The notes below the pieces were generated by a model. That model worked only from the letters and a program-made list of their open reading frames with translations, did not search any database and had not been told where the DNA came from. A program made the translations under genes and the position numbers. Below, piece after piece: positions 19,157 to 29,576 of a stretch of DNA of 64,000 nucleotides. The stretch is from contig NZ_QNRF01000004.1 in NCBI RefSeq assembly GCF_003314975.1, forward strand, positions 1 to 64,000, given 5' to 3'. Source of the DNA: Marinomonas aquiplantarum. GTDB lineage: Bacteria; Pseudomonadota; Gammaproteobacteria; Pseudomonadales; Marinomonadaceae. Each line of letters starts with the position of its first letter. Position 1 is the first letter of the stretch.

Positions 19157-19600
19157 ATGGAAGTTATTCTACTCGACAAAGTAAACAAGCTAGGCGGTAT
19201 TGGTGACGTTGCAGTTGTTAAACCAGGCTACGCTCGTAACTTTTTGATTCCAAATAAAAAAGCTGTAATGGCTACAAAAGCTAACTTGGCTAGCTTTGAA
19301 GAGCGTCGTGCTGAGCTTGAAGCTCAAGCAGCAGAGCGTAAAGCCGCTGCTGAAACACGTGCTCAATCACTAGAAGGCAAAACTTTCACAATCGCAGCGA
19401 ATGCTGGTGATGAAGGTAAGCTTTTTGGTTCTATCGGTACTCGCGACATCGCTGACGTTATTTCTGCAGAAGTAGAAGTATCTAAAGCAGAGGTTCGTCT
19501 ACCTGAAGGTACAATCCGCCACACAGGTTCTTTCGAGATCGATCTTCAACTTCACTCTGAAGTTGTTGTTACTGTGACATTGGCTGTTACAGCTGAATAA
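19157..19600 (+). CDS. rplI: 50S ribosomal protein L9
   Basis: Large-subunit protein with two globular ends joined by a long helix. [20 protein letters not shown] is the canonical start; [14 protein letters not shown] and the C-terminal [15 protein letters not shown] follow. AGAGGTG seven bases before the ATG at 19157 decides the start over a GTG three codons upstream. Length 147. A strong terminator follows. Confidence 0.97.
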   Translation: MEVILLDKVNKLGGIGDVAVVKPGYARNFLIPNKKAVMATKANLASFEERRAELEAQAAERKAAAETRAQSLEGKTFTIAANAGDEGKLFGSIGTRDIADVISAEVEVSKAEVRLPEGTIRHTGSFEIDLQLHSEVVVTVTLAVTAE

Positions 19601-19630
19601 TTTATTTCGATAAATTATTTGCTAAAAAAA

Positions 19631-19664
19631 GGGTGTCTTGCTGATTGCAAGATGCCCTTTTTTT
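19631..19664 (+). terminator. Intrinsic terminator after rplI
   Basis: GGGTGTCTTGC and GCAAGATGCCC form an 11-bp stem with two wobble pairs and a short loop, followed by eight or so T residues and preceded by A residues. It ends the rpsF-rplI transcript before dnaB. Confidence 0.9.
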
Positions 19665-19722
19665 GTGGCCGTGATAAGCTAATCCCATTGTTTTTTGACC
19701 TTTTATAAATGGATATTGTTGC

Positions 19723-21099
19723 GTGCAATTAGATGATTCTGAAGTGGCTTCTATTAAGTTGCCTCCTTATTCGGTAGAAGCTGAACGTTCTGTCGTTGGC
19801 GGTTTGATGTTGGACCCACAGGCTTGGGAAAAAGTGTCCGAGCTGGTCATTGCTGATGATTTTTATCGTCCCGAGCATAAACTGATCTTTTCAGTAATCG
19901 CTCGGTTGGCCGATGAGTCTGAGCCGGTTGATGTGGTGACCATTGGTGAACGCTTAGATAAGCGAGGGGATCTTGACGCAATTGGTGGGATGGCTTACTT
20001 AATCGAAGTGGCTGAAGCGACTCCCAGTGCGTCTAATATTGCTTCGTACGCAGACATCGTGCGTGAGCGTTCAATATTGCGACGTTTGATTTCAACCACC
20101 AATGACATCTCCTCTCGTGCTTTTCATCCTGAAGGAATGACGGCTGCAGAGGTATTGGATGAAGCGGAGCGTAAGATTTTTCAAATTGCCGAAGGCGGTG
20201 AGAAAAAAGGTGGCCCAAGGATTGCGTCCGATATCTTGAGTGCGACCGTTGATAAGATCGATGAGCTTTACCATCAAGACGGTGCGATTACCGGCTTGAG
20301 TACGGGGTTTACTGATTTGGACGGTATGACAGCCGGTTTGCAGCCTGCGGATTTAATTATTGTGGCGGGCCGTCCATCTATGGGTAAAACGACCTTTGCG
20401 ATGAACTTGGTTGAAAACGCCGCGATGATCAGTGACCTTCCTGTTATTGTGTTCAGTTTGGAGATGCCTTCAGAGTCGTTGATGATGCGTATGTTGTCAT
20501 CGCTAGGGAGAATTGATCAAACGCGCATGCGTTCGGGGCAGTTGATCCAAGAAGACTGGGATAAACTGATGTCCGCGGTAAAAATGTTGAAAGACAGAAA
20601 GTTATTCATTGATGATACCGGCGGTATTAGTCCGACTGAAATGCGATCTCGCGTTCGTCGTATTGCCCGAGAGCATGGTGGTGTCGCCCTCATCATGGTC
20701 GATTACCTTCAATTGATGCAGATTCCTGGCTTTACTGAAGGGCGAACGAACGAAATTTCTGAAATATCACGATCCCTTAAGGCCATTGCGAAAGAAATGG
20801 ATTGCCCTATGGTGGCTTTGTCTCAGCTAAACCGTAGTTTGGAGAACCGGCCAAATAAGCGTCCAGTTAACTCGGATTTGCGTGAATCCGGAGCGATCGA
20901 GCAGGATGCGGATGTGATCTCCTTTGTATATCGTGATGAGGTATATCATGAAGATACGCCACACAAAGGGATTGCAGAAATCATCATTGGTAAGCAACGT
21001 AATGGACCAATTGGTACTTGTCGTTTGGCTTTTGTGGGTAAGTACACCCGCTTTGAAGACTTAGCGCCAGATGCCTATCGTGATTTTGATGACGAATAA
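19723..21099 (+). CDS. dnaB: Replicative DNA helicase
   Basis: Hexameric helicase that unwinds DNA ahead of the replisome. The N-terminal domain starts with KLPPYSVEAERSVVGGLMLD; the RecA-like C-terminal domain has Walker A GRPSMGKTT, Walker B ALIMVDYLQLM, and DLRESGAIEQDADV. Length 458 with no intein. The start is GTG at 19723, just past the rplI terminator, so it has its own promoter or reads through. The rplI-dnaB order is common in gammaproteobacteria. Confidence 0.97.
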   Translation: MQLDDSEVASIKLPPYSVEAERSVVGGLMLDPQAWEKVSELVIADDFYRPEHKLIFSVIARLADESEPVDVVTIGERLDKRGDLDAIGGMAYLIEVAEATPSASNIASYADIVRERSILRRLISTTNDISSRAFHPEGMTAAEVLDEAERKIFQIAEGGEKKGGPRIASDILSATVDKIDELYHQDGAITGLSTGFTDLDGMTAGLQPADLIIVAGRPSMGKTTFAMNLVENAAMISDLPVIVFSLEMPSESLMMRMLSSLGRIDQTRMRSGQLIQEDWDKLMSAVKMLKDRKLFIDDTGGISPTEMRSRVRRIAREHGGVALIMVDYLQLMQIPGFTEGRTNEISEISRSLKAIAKEMDCPMVALSQLNRSLENRPNKRPVNSDLRESGAIEQDADVISFVYRDEVYHEDTPHKGIAEIIIGKQRNGPIGTCRLAFVGKYTRFEDLAPDAYRDFDDE

Positions 21100-21172
21100 T
21101 GTGTGACTAAGAGTAAGCTTGGATGCGGTGGTTCGTATCTTAAAATAATAATGATTAGGTCGAGGATGATGT

Positions 21173-22735
21173 ATGCGCAAGATGCCTGTAACTGGAAAGG
21201 AAAATGACTTTCCTGAAAGCGATGTTTTAGTATCCAGCACGGATGTGAAAGGGCGAATTACTTTTGTTAATGATGCGTTTTGTGAAGTGGCGGGTTATCA
21301 GCAGGCGGGCCTCATTGGCGCGCCTCATAATTTGATCCGACACCCAGACGTGCCATCCGCTGTGTTTGCAGATATGTGGGCGAACCTAAAGCAAGGTCGC
21401 AGCTGGATGGGGATAGTGAAAAATCGTTGTGAAAATGGCGATCATTATTGGGTGAGTGCACACGTCAGTCCTTTGTTGGATGGTAGCAAGGTCATTGGTT
21501 ATGAGTCTGTTCGTCGAAAAGCGACGAAGGCCGAAAAAGAGCACGCTCAATCCATTTACGATCGAATTAATTCAGGGAAAAGTCTTTTGCCTTGGTCTAC
21601 TAAGATGGCCTCTCATTTGACGAATGCGAGCTGGCCTGTGTTTTTGTGTTTCCTATTATTGGCGTGTGCTGGTGTGTTGTCTGGAGACCTATTTTATCAA
21701 GTATTAGCGCCTTTGTTAGCTTTGCTGGGGGCTGGTTTAGTCTTTCTTCAAGGTCGCTCAGTTAATGAGTTGGTTGCTTTGTTGTCTGAAGAGTCGAAGA
21801 ATCCAATTGGCCAGTATCTGTATTGTCGTTCTGTGGGGGCAAAAGCCGCTATTCGCTTCGATAAAATTCATCAAGAAGCGGCGGGTCATACATTCCGCTA
21901 CCGCCTAAAAGAAGGGGCGAATCAATTAAGTAAGCGGGCTTCGGATGCAAAAGCCAGTGTGACCACCAATTTGACGAACTTCAATAAACAGCGCGGCACT
22001 TTCCAAGACGTTGTTGCTGCAAGTTCACAATTACTTTCTAGCGTGACTCAAGTGTCATCTCATATTCAGGTGGCCGTTGAGGCAACAGAAGCGGTTGGCA
22101 GTTTAACACTGGAAAGCCGTCACCTTGCGCAGCAAACAGGCACTAAGATTGGCCAAGTTTATCAAGAGGTAGCAGAGGCAAAACAAGTAGTCTCTGTGTT
22201 ATCTGAGCAAAGCGATAAGATTAACGAACTAGTTCGTTCAATTAGTGACATTGCCGAACAAACGAACTTGTTGGCACTGAATGCAGCAATTGAGTCGGCT
22301 CGCGCTGGTGAGGCAGGGCGAGGCTTTGCTGTAGTGGCGGACGAAGTGCGAGCGTTAGCCATTCGCACACAAAATGCCACGCAAAGTATTCACAGTATGA
22401 CGGAGGAGTTGAAAAAGAAAACTTCAGACGTCACGTCGACCATAGATAAAGGCGCTTTAGTGGCTCAGCAAGGGGTTGAAAGTGTCAATCAGGTCGCTGA
22501 AAAAATGAGTGAAATAGAAGCCTCTATTCAGCGGATAGTGGAAATGACCGCGCAAATTAATGTTTCTTCTGAAGAGCAAGCTGGAGTGGCACGTAACTTA
22601 AACGACAAGATGGAAGTGGTCGATGAGTTGAGTGTAAACAGCATCGAGCGTGCTGAAAATATTGTGTTAAATATCACTCACATCGAAGAAGAAGCTTATG
22701 AGCAAGGCAACCTTGCTGAGCGTATGAAGCAATAG
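21173..22735 (+). CDS. Aer-like methyl-accepting chemotaxis protein with N-terminal PAS domain
   Basis: Chemoreceptor of 520 residues with a cytoplasmic PAS domain at about 10-125 ([51 protein letters not shown]), as in the E. coli redox sensor Aer. Two close membrane segments follow near residues 155-195 ([16 protein letters not shown] and [14 protein letters not shown]). The signalling tip is intact: [20 protein letters not shown] and [15 protein letters not shown]. No CheR-binding pentapeptide is present at the C-terminus (LAERMKQ). GAGGATG before the ATG supports the start. It likely senses redox or energy state through FAD, but ligand is inference. Confidence 0.9.
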   Translation: MRKMPVTGKENDFPESDVLVSSTDVKGRITFVNDAFCEVAGYQQAGLIGAPHNLIRHPDVPSAVFADMWANLKQGRSWMGIVKNRCENGDHYWVSAHVSPLLDGSKVIGYESVRRKATKAEKEHAQSIYDRINSGKSLLPWSTKMASHLTNASWPVFLCFLLLACAGVLSGDLFYQVLAPLLALLGAGLVFLQGRSVNELVALLSEESKNPIGQYLYCRSVGAKAAIRFDKIHQEAAGHTFRYRLKEGANQLSKRASDAKASVTTNLTNFNKQRGTFQDVVAASSQLLSSVTQVSSHIQVAVEATEAVGSLTLESRHLAQQTGTKIGQVYQEVAEAKQVVSVLSEQSDKINELVRSISDIAEQTNLLALNAAIESARAGEAGRGFAVVADEVRALAIRTQNATQSIHSMTEELKKKTSDVTSTIDKGALVAQQGVESVNQVAEKMSEIEASIQRIVEMTAQINVSSEEQAGVARNLNDKMEVVDELSVNSIERAENIVLNITHIEEEAYEQGNLAERMKQ

Positions 22736-22764
22736 ACATTTTTAGAATGAATTCCTGACAGAAT

Positions 22765-22807
22765 AAAAAAGCCCTTTGCTGAAATGATTCACAAAGGGCT
22801 TTTTTTG
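22765..22807. terminator. Bidirectional intrinsic terminator between the chemoreceptor gene and bioA
   Basis: GCCCTTTG (22771-22778) pairs with CAAAGGGC (22792-22799); TGAA/TTCA can extend the stem inward. Six A residues precede and seven T residues follow, so it works on both strands and serves the two convergent genes. Confidence 0.9.
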
Positions 22808-22809
22808 CT

Positions 22810-24096
22810 CTACTGGCTGAGGATCGTATGTATGGCTTGTCCCAGCTTTTGAACATCTTGTTGGCTGATGACATAAGGTGGCATTAGGTAGATGAGTCTT
22901 CCAAATGGGCGAATCCAAACCCCCAGTTCAACGAACTTAGGTTGTATGTCATTTAGATTGATTGGCTCATGAAGTTCAACAACGCCAATGGCACCTAGAC
23001 AGCGGACATCTTTGACGGGGTCCAATGATAAACAAGGCGAGAGGGCTTGATTAAGCCAGTCTTCAAGTTGGGCTACGGTTTCCGTTATGTCGGTAGAATC
23101 GAGTAAGGATAAGCTGGCGTTCGCGGCAGCGCAGGCTAAAGGGTTGGCCATAAAGGTTGGTCCGTGCATGAATACCCCCCCGTTTTCACTAATGCCGAGA
23201 GCCACTTTATCGTTTGTTAGGGTGGCCGCTAAGGTCATGTATCCACCCGTTAAGGCTTTACCTACACACATAATGTCAGGGCAAATGTTGCTGTGTTCTG
23301 TGGCAAAGAGTTTGCCTGTTCGGCCAAAGCCAGTGGCAATTTCATCAAAAATTAGCAGGATGTCGAATTCGTCACAGAGTGAACGAATGTGATTAAGATA
23401 ATCTGGGTTGTAAAAGCGCATGCCGCCAGCGTTTTGTACAACAGGCTCGATGATGAATCCGGCAATCTTGTGATGGTTCTCTGTCAGTACATGACGTATT
23501 TCAGCAAGGTATTCTGGATCGACTGGCGAGTTTACTCCCGTTGGCGGTGGTGAGATGAAATGTTGTTGGGTAAGAGCGCCTGTGAACAGGTTATGCATGC
23601 CATTTTCGGGATCGCAAACAGACATGGCGGCGAACGTATCGCCATGATAGCCGCTTCTGGGTGTGACAAAGAATTGTTTATCGGCTTTGCCTTGGGTGTG
23701 CCAATACTGAATCGCCATTTTTAAAGCCACTTCCACAGAAACGGAGCCAGAATCGGAGAAGAAAACGCGTTGCAATGGCTCCGGCGTCATGTCGATCAGC
23801 TGTTTAGCAAGATGAATGGCTGGTTTGTGCGTTAAACCGCCAAACATCACATGGGAAAACTGGCTTAACTGCGTTTGTATGGCTTGGTTCATGACCGGGT
23901 GATTGTAGCCATGAATGACACTCCACCAAGAAGACATGCCATCAATGAGGGTCTTGCCATTGCTTAAAGTGATTTCACAGCCTTGAGCGCTGTCGACCAA
24001 AAACTGTGGACTTGGGTGGCTCATGGAGGTGTAAGGGTGCCAGAGTAGTTGTTTATCTAGGGCTAAATAGTCGTGTTGTGATAGCTCATTTTGCAT
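22810..24096 (-). CDS. bioA: Adenosylmethionine--8-amino-7-oxononanoate aminotransferase
   Basis: PLP enzyme that makes 7,8-diaminopelargonate, the third assembly step of biotin, using S-adenosylmethionine as amino donor. Landmarks: LLWHPYTSM, DGMSSWWSVIHGYNHP, the HGDTFAAMSVCDP loop, LLIFDEIATGFGRTG and the PLP-Lys in CVGKALTGGYM. The ATG at 24096 gives the usual start (MQNELSQHDYLALDKQ) and 428 residues; 37 more in-frame codons upstream lie largely inside comF. It follows comF by 67 bases on the minus strand. Confidence 0.95.
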   Translation of the reverse strand: MQNELSQHDYLALDKQLLWHPYTSMSHPSPQFLVDSAQGCEITLSNGKTLIDGMSSWWSVIHGYNHPVMNQAIQTQLSQFSHVMFGGLTHKPAIHLAKQLIDMTPEPLQRVFFSDSGSVSVEVALKMAIQYWHTQGKADKQFFVTPRSGYHGDTFAAMSVCDPENGMHNLFTGALTQQHFISPPPTGVNSPVDPEYLAEIRHVLTENHHKIAGFIIEPVVQNAGGMRFYNPDYLNHIRSLCDEFDILLIFDEIATGFGRTGKLFATEHSNICPDIMCVGKALTGGYMTLAATLTNDKVALGISENGGVFMHGPTFMANPLACAAANASLSLLDSTDITETVAQLEDWLNQALSPCLSLDPVKDVRCLGAIGVVELHEPINLNDIQPKFVELGVWIRPFGRLIYLMPPYVISQQDVQKLGQAIHTILSQ

Positions 24097-24163
24097 AATG
24101 TGACGCCTTTGTAGGTTCTGCGGGCATACTAAACAAAGCCAATATAAATGACCAGAGGGTAAG

Positions 24164-24910
24164 TTAATGGGTTTTGTCTGGTGTTCTGGCGATGACCCAA
24201 ACATCAATGCGTTTGGCGCCTGCTTTTAATAACTGCTGGCAACAAGCGTCTATGGTGCTGCCTGTTGTCATAACGTCATCAAATAGCGCCACATGTTCCG
24301 CAACCTGACCTTGTATTTGGTAGCTTTTATTGGGGGCTGTCAATCGTGCTTTACGCGGTAAAGTATGTTGCGCTTGGCTGTGCTGAATCTTGAGTATCGG
24401 GTTGATCTTAGGGAGATCTGGCGTTTCTTTTCCGAGTATGGCTTGAAGCTGTTTATGTAGTTGTTTGGCCATGAGTTGAGTTTGACAGAAGCCTCGTTGT
24501 CGAATGCGCTTGGGATGGCTTGGAACAAAGAGCAGTTGTTGTGGCCAGAGTCGAGATTGGTATTCTGCCACTAGATTTTGACACATGCGTTCTGTGAGCG
24601 GACGAATAAAATGCCCGCCGTGGTTAAATTTGATCTGATGGATAAGGGTTCGCATGGTGCCACTAAATAAATAGGGGGCTACACATACTTGATAACTTGG
24701 TCGGTTACTTTGGCATTGTCCGCAGGTTGCTTGTGGTTGATTGCAGGGGCGTTTGCACTGCTGACAGCAAATTATATTTGGGTTAAGGCCTTGTTGGCAG
24801 TGGTGGCAAAAGATTTGTTTGCTAGGGGATTGGCATAAATAGCACTGTCTAAAAAATAGACTGTAGTAAATCTCTCTAATTTTTTGGGTTGACAGCAATT
24901 TCCAGTCCAT
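24164..24910 (-). CDS. ComF-family phosphoribosyltransferase-like protein
   Basis: 248 residues. The N-terminal half has Cys pairs for a zinc site ([29 protein letters not shown]). The C-terminal half has the phosphoribosyltransferase loop [17 protein letters not shown] and the family segment [20 protein letters not shown]. Relatives are needed for DNA uptake in competent bacteria (ComF/GntX), but many are of unknown role. It is divergent from bioB by 35 bases, so the bioB promoter lies in its first codons, and it probably shares a transcript with bioA. Confidence 0.88.
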   Translation of the reverse strand: MDWKLLSTQKIREIYYSLFFRQCYLCQSPSKQIFCHHCQQGLNPNIICCQQCKRPCNQPQATCGQCQSNRPSYQVCVAPYLFSGTMRTLIHQIKFNHGGHFIRPLTERMCQNLVAEYQSRLWPQQLLFVPSHPKRIRQRGFCQTQLMAKQLHKQLQAILGKETPDLPKINPILKIQHSQAQHTLPRKARLTAPNKSYQIQGQVAEHVALFDDVMTTGSTIDACCQQLLKAGAKRIDVWVIARTPDKTH

Positions 24911-24917
24911 TAGTATT
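24865..24917 (+). promoter_or_regulatory. Predicted bioB promoter with a possible BirA operator
   Basis: A perfect -35 TTGACA (24889-24894) and TAGTAT (24911-24916) are 16 bases apart. GGTTGACA (24887-24894) matches the right half of the BirA operator (GGTTkACA), and AGTAAATC (24865-24872) matches the left half at six of eight positions with a 14-base spacer. BirA bound here would block the promoter of bioBFHCD. The site lies inside the start of comF. Promoter likely; operator tentative. Confidence 0.5.
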
Positions 24918-24945
24918 GCTCCATTATTTTATGTTCGAGGGTATT

Positions 24946-26016
24946 ATGTCTGTTTCAAGCGCTGCTTCAATGAATTCTACTGGTCCACGTTTTGATTGGA
25001 CTCATGCAGAGATAAAAGCTTTATTTGATCTTCCTTTCATGGATTTGATGTTTCGTGCTCAGACCGTCCATAGAGAAAATTTTGCGCCCAATGAGGTTCA
25101 AGTGAGTACCCTTTTATCCATTAAAACAGGTGCTTGTCCAGAAGACTGTAAATACTGTCCGCAAAGTGGTCACTATAATACAGAGCTTGAAAAAGAAAAA
25201 TTGATGGAAGTGCAGAAGGTGCTAGAAGAAGCGGCGCTTGCCAAAGAAAAGGGCGCCAGTCGTTTTTGTATGGGAGCGGCTTGGAAGCATCCTTCTGAAA
25301 AAGATTTTCCTTATGTATTGGAAATGATCAAAGGGGTTAAGTCCCTTGGCCTGGAATCTTGCGTTACTCTAGGTACCTTGAATGATGATCAAGCCAAACG
25401 TCTTTCGGATGCCGGTTTGGATTATTACAATCATAACTTGGACACTTCTGCGGAATACTACGACAGCATTATTACCACGCGTAGTTACCAAGATCGTTTG
25501 GATACTCTTTCTCGTGTTCGTGATTCGGGCATCAAGTTATGCTGTGGCGGCATCATGGGCATGGGGGAAGAGCAAAAAGACCGTGTTGGATTGTTGCGTC
25601 AATTGTCGCAAATGCAACCACACCCAGAAAGTGTACCGATCAATATGTTGGTGAAAGTAGAAGGTACGCCACTTGAAAATGTGGATGATTTAGATACATT
25701 TGAATTCATTCGTACCATAGCGGTTGCTCGAATCATTATGCCTAAGTCCCATGTGCGTTTATCCGCTGGTCGTCAAGGAATGAATGAACAGACACAAGCT
25801 TTATGCTTCATGGCTGGGGCAAATTCCATTTTCTATGGTGAGAAATTGCTAACGACTGGTAACCCAGAAGCCGACAAAGATATGGCCTTGTTTGCTAAAT
25901 TGGGCATTAATCCTGAGAAACGAGAAGAGCATTCTGATGAAGCGGTAGCTGAGGCTATTGCGGCTCAAGTCGTTAAACAAGAAGACGCTAAGTTTTTCTA
26001 TGAAGCCAGCGTTTAA
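24946..26016 (+). CDS. bioB: Biotin synthase
   Basis: Radical SAM enzyme that inserts sulfur into dethiobiotin. The cluster motif is [14 protein letters not shown], followed by [20 protein letters not shown] and the second-cluster ligands later on. The ATG at 24946 behind CGAGGG gives 356 residues; the open frame starts 19 codons earlier with no family match. It leads bioBFHCD; bioF overlaps its end by 17 bases. Confidence 0.97.
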   Translation: MSVSSAASMNSTGPRFDWTHAEIKALFDLPFMDLMFRAQTVHRENFAPNEVQVSTLLSIKTGACPEDCKYCPQSGHYNTELEKEKLMEVQKVLEEAALAKEKGASRFCMGAAWKHPSEKDFPYVLEMIKGVKSLGLESCVTLGTLNDDQAKRLSDAGLDYYNHNLDTSAEYYDSIITTRSYQDRLDTLSRVRDSGIKLCCGGIMGMGEEQKDRVGLLRQLSQMQPHPESVPINMLVKVEGTPLENVDDLDTFEFIRTIAVARIIMPKSHVRLSAGRQGMNEQTQALCFMAGANSIFYGEKLLTTGNPEADKDMALFAKLGINPEKREEHSDEAVAEAIAAQVVKQEDAKFFYEASV

Positions 26017-27181
26017 GACGCCTTCATGGGTGCTGGCAGCGCTGGATGAAAGGCGCTGTCAGGATCTGATGCGTCACACGGTTACTCTAGACAGTCCTCA
26101 AGTACCTCATACTCACATTAATGGTCGGCCTTATACTGCGTTTTGCTCAAATGATTATTTGGGTTTGGCAAATCATCCTGCATTGATTCGAGCCATGCAG
26201 CAATCTGCTGATGAATATGGTGTGGGTGGCGGTGCTTCGCATTTGGTTGCAGGACATCTTGCTCCCCACCAAAGGCTGGAGGAAGCGCTAGCGGATTGGC
26301 TTGGATACGAACGTGTTTTGCTATTTAGCACAGGTTATATGGCCAACCTCGGGGTGATTTCTGCTTTAGCAAATAAACAACGCCCAGTCATTCAAGATAA
26401 ATTAAATCATGCTTCTTTAATTGATGGTGCGCAATTAGCGCAGGCGCCAATGCGTCGCTATCTTCATGCTAACCCTTTAAGTGCTAAAAAGCTGATGATG
26501 AAATCCGAACAAAGTGGATTGTTGGTGACGGATGGCGTTTTTAGTATGGACGGGGACATAGCGCCTTTATCGGAATTGTCGGCTTTGGCTTCTCAGCATG
26601 ATTGGACCTTTATGGTCGATGATGCCCACGGATTAGGCTGCTTGGGTAAAGAAGGGCGTGGTAGTTTGGCGTTATCTGATTTAGGGATGACGCAAGTTCC
26701 ATTATTAATGGGGACGTTTGGTAAGGCATTTGGAACATCGGGGGCTTTTGTCGCAACGACGCATGATTTTGCGGACTATTTGACTCAGTTCGCCCGTCCT
26801 TATGTGTATACCACATCCATGTCGCCAGCCATGGCTGGTGCAAGTTTAGCGGCATTGCAGTTGATATCTTCTCAAGAAGGAAGTGATCGCAGAGCGAAAC
26901 TGGCCGAACATATCGACTATTTTCGTCAGCGTATGTCGGATTTGCCTGTTGAATTGATGGCGTCTAACACCGCTATTCAGCCTGTTGTTATTGGAGAAAG
27001 TTCCGCGACCTTGGACGTGAGTGAGCAGCTTAAAGCGCTTGGTGTTTGGTGTACTGCGATTCGACCACCGACGGTTCCAAACGGTAAAGCGAGATTGAGA
27101 ATTACCCTGAGTGCTGGACACTCAAAGCAAGATTTAGTGTTATTATGTGACGCACTTGAGCAAGTACTAACGGCTAAATAA
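26000..27181 (+). CDS. bioF: 8-amino-7-oxononanoate synthase
   Basis: PLP enzyme that condenses pimeloyl-ACP with alanine. Motifs: [13 protein letters not shown], the [11 protein letters not shown] loop, [22 protein letters not shown] and the PLP-binding Lys in [11 protein letters not shown]. The ATG at 26000 lies inside the end of bioB (17-base overlap) and gives 393 residues; the extra 14 codons upstream in this frame are bioB sequence out of frame. Confidence 0.96.
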   Translation: MKPAFKTPSWVLAALDERRCQDLMRHTVTLDSPQVPHTHINGRPYTAFCSNDYLGLANHPALIRAMQQSADEYGVGGGASHLVAGHLAPHQRLEEALADWLGYERVLLFSTGYMANLGVISALANKQRPVIQDKLNHASLIDGAQLAQAPMRRYLHANPLSAKKLMMKSEQSGLLVTDGVFSMDGDIAPLSELSALASQHDWTFMVDDAHGLGCLGKEGRGSLALSDLGMTQVPLLMGTFGKAFGTSGAFVATTHDFADYLTQFARPYVYTTSMSPAMAGASLAALQLISSQEGSDRRAKLAEHIDYFRQRMSDLPVELMASNTAIQPVVIGESSATLDVSEQLKALGVWCTAIRPPTVPNGKARLRITLSAGHSKQDLVLLCDALEQVLTAK

Positions 27182-27193
27182 TTGAGGGGCAGC

Positions 27194-27997
27194 ATGCGCA
27201 CACCTATTGAAACGGAAGCTTTCGGCGACAAGTCTAAACAGGCGATATTTATGGTGTCTGGTTGGGCTATGCCAAAAGAGGTAATGGCGAATTTTGCACG
27301 ACGTTTAAGCCAGCGATTTTACGTTGTGGTAGCGAATTTGCCTGGTGTTTCCCTTGATGAACAGTGGATCTCTCGAACCCGTATTGGGCCAAATTATGAT
27401 ATTGATGCGTTAACTGAACAGCTGATTGATGTGGCGCCTAAAGAGGCTTGGTGGTTGGGCTGGTCTTTGGGTGGAATGATCTCAACTTATGTAGCGGCGC
27501 GTCGTTCCAGTTGTGTTAAAGGGCTTATTACTGTTTCCAGCTCCCCTAGTTTTGTGCAGCGAGAGAATTGGTCTGATGCTATGTCATGCGTCGATTTTGA
27601 TGGCTTTGCTTCCTTGGTTGACCAGCAGCCAGAACAGGGGCTTAAGCGTTTTGTGATGTTGCAGGCTAAAGGGGCGCAGAACGATCGTCAATTGGTTAAG
27701 CAATTGCAGTCCTTATTGCCGGTTACTACTTTGAATCAAGCGGCTTTGATTGGCGGTTTGCGCATGCTTAAGTCACTGGATGTGCGTCGTGAACTGTCTC
27801 TGTTGGATAGACCAAATTTACACATATTTGGTCGCAAGGATGCGCTCGTGTCTGCACAATGTTTAGATCAGCAGACGGACGTAAACCCTCTACAAGAGAT
27901 TTTGCTTATGCCGAATTGTGCTCATCAAGCGTTCTTGGAAGAGGAAGAAGCTTGTGCGCAAGCGGTTGAAAACTTTATAGATGCTAATAACTCCTAA
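27194..27997 (+). CDS. bioH: Pimeloyl-ACP methyl ester carboxylesterase
   Basis: Alpha/beta hydrolase that removes the methyl ester from pimeloyl-ACP, releasing the chain for BioF. The nucleophile elbow is GWSLGG, with HIFGRKDALV carrying the acid and PNCAHQAFLEE the catalytic His. Length 267. The ATG at 27194 follows GAGGGGC; a TTG four codons upstream is less likely. It sits between bioF and bioC, and bioC overlaps its end by 17 bases, so translation is coupled. Confidence 0.9.
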   Translation: MRTPIETEAFGDKSKQAIFMVSGWAMPKEVMANFARRLSQRFYVVVANLPGVSLDEQWISRTRIGPNYDIDALTEQLIDVAPKEAWWLGWSLGGMISTYVAARRSSCVKGLITVSSSPSFVQRENWSDAMSCVDFDGFASLVDQQPEQGLKRFVMLQAKGAQNDRQLVKQLQSLLPVTTLNQAALIGGLRMLKSLDVRRELSLLDRPNLHIFGRKDALVSAQCLDQQTDVNPLQEILLMPNCAHQAFLEEEEACAQAVENFIDANNS

Positions 27998-28793
27998 CCT
28001 TTCTTCGACAAGCGCTTATAAACGACAGCTTGCAAAGCGCTTTGATCGAGCTGCTTCGTCGTATGATGCCTACGCTCAGTTCCAATTGGATGTTCTCAAT
28101 CAATTGCTACTTTGTTTGCCGGATTCTCCAACCCATACCGTCATGGACTTGGGGACGGGAACTGGGTTGGCTTTGCCTTCGTTAATGACCAAATGTACGC
28201 CAAATCATTGTGTGGCTCTTGATTTGTCTCCAGCAATGCTGGCAGTGTCACGTGCTCGCATGTCTGAGGATTTACCGATTCATTATGTCTGTGCTGATGC
28301 GGAAACCTTTCCTTTTACTGAAAGCGCTTTTGACCTGATTTTTTCCAGTTTGGCGATTCAGTGGTGTTTGCAACCGGAGAGCTTGTTTCGTTCTTTGTTT
28401 GCGGCTAGTCGTCATGATGGACGTTTGGTGTTCTCGACATTGTTAATGGGGTCTATGCCGGAGTTATCGACAGCTTGGTTGGGTGTGGATGGCCGAGAAC
28501 ATGTTCATCAATACGTCTCTGAAGAAATGTTGAAAAAACAGCTGTTAGACGCATCGTGGCAAATTGAGTCATTATCCGTCGAGCAGATCGAAATGTGGTT
28601 TGATTCCCCTGAAGCTGCAGTAGCGTCTTTAAAAAAGGTTGGTGCTAGTCTAATTTCAACGGAAAAGCCGCAAGCAATATCACCTTCTACTTGGAAGGCT
28701 TTTTTGCAGCAATATGAAAAACAGCGTCAAGTGAAGGGGATACCGTTGAGCTATCAAGTGGCGTTTGTTGTCGCTCGTAAGAGAGTTAGTTAG
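27981..28793 (+). CDS. bioC: Malonyl-ACP O-methyltransferase
   Basis: SAM-dependent methyltransferase that starts pimelate synthesis by masking the malonyl carboxyl. The start KRQLAKRFDRAASSYDAYAQ is the BioC signature; motif I is VMDLGTGTGLALP, followed by CVALDLSPAMLAV and FDLIFSSLAIQWC. Length 270. Its ATG lies inside the end of bioH. Confidence 0.95.
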   Translation: MLITPNLSSTSAYKRQLAKRFDRAASSYDAYAQFQLDVLNQLLLCLPDSPTHTVMDLGTGTGLALPSLMTKCTPNHCVALDLSPAMLAVSRARMSEDLPIHYVCADAETFPFTESAFDLIFSSLAIQWCLQPESLFRSLFAASRHDGRLVFSTLLMGSMPELSTAWLGVDGREHVHQYVSEEMLKKQLLDASWQIESLSVEQIEMWFDSPEAAVASLKKVGASLISTEKPQAISPSTWKAFLQQYEKQRQVKGIPLSYQVAFVVARKRVS

Positions 28794-28805
28794 ATTGAGG
28801 TAGTT

Positions 28806-29486
28806 GTGAAAAAACGATTTTTTATTACTGGAACAGACACGGATGCTGGAAAAACTTACTTTACTGTGGGGTTGTTAGCGGCTGCTCAGAGAGCGGGGCA
28901 AAAAGCCATTGGTTTAAAGCCTGTCGCGGCGGGAGCTGAGTTAATAGAGGGTGTAAAGCGCAATGATGATGCTTGGAAAATCCAGCAGGCTAGCAGTGTT
29001 GCATTAGCTTACGAGCAGGTTAATCCGGTTTTATTGGAGGCCGCTATTGCACCTCATATTGCAGCTCAACAAGAAGGAAGACTCGTCACGGCGTCACGTT
29101 TGGAAGGTTTTATTAAAGGGGCCTTATTAACGCCACATGAATTGGCCTTGGTTGAAGGTGCTGGTGGCTGGCGTGTGCCGTTAAATGATAGAGAGCTTTT
29201 GTCTGATGTGGCAAAAACTCTGGGATTTCCAGTGATTCTAGTGGTTAATATGAAGCTCGGCTGTATTAATCATGCTCTGTTAACTGCGGAATCCATTGTT
29301 CGAGATGGGTTGACGCTAGCGGGTTGGGTCGCTAATACGGCTGGCCCGAATAAGATGCCTTGTTATGATGAGAATTTGGCAACTCTACAGACTATGTTAT
29401 CGGCTCCCTTACTGGGAGCTTTGTCTTGGTGTGAAAATGAGCAAATGGCACAAGCAGAATTTGATAACTTGCTATCCGCATTATAA
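28806..29486 (+). CDS. bioD: Dethiobiotin synthetase
   Basis: ATP-dependent enzyme that closes the ureido ring from diaminopelargonate and CO2. The P-loop is FITGTDTDAGKTYF; VEGAGGWRVPL and LGCINHALLTAE complete the active site. Length 226. Start is GTG at 28806. It is the last gene of the bio operon, which here holds bioB, F, H, C and D, with bioA on the opposite strand. Confidence 0.95.
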   Translation: MKKRFFITGTDTDAGKTYFTVGLLAAAQRAGQKAIGLKPVAAGAELIEGVKRNDDAWKIQQASSVALAYEQVNPVLLEAAIAPHIAAQQEGRLVTASRLEGFIKGALLTPHELALVEGAGGWRVPLNDRELLSDVAKTLGFPVILVVNMKLGCINHALLTAESIVRDGLTLAGWVANTAGPNKMPCYDENLATLQTMLSAPLLGALSWCENEQMAQAEFDNLLSAL

Positions 29487-29521
29487 ATTTCCCTTCAAAG
29501 CTTGAAAGTCTTGGATAAACA

Positions 29522-29548
29522 CGCATTAATACTCACTATATTAATGCG
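29522..29548. promoter_or_regulatory. Perfect 10-bp inverted repeat upstream of the FleQ-like gene
   Basis: CGCATTAATA (29522-29531) and TATTAATGCG (29539-29548) are perfect inverted copies with a 7-base spacer, 28 bases before the FleQ-like GTG start. No T-tract follows, so it is not a terminator. It may be an operator, possibly autoregulatory, since the encoded protein ends in a Fis-type DNA-binding domain. Confidence 0.5.
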
Positions 29549-29576
29549 ATGTTACAGTAAAGGTTGAGGTGGTAAG

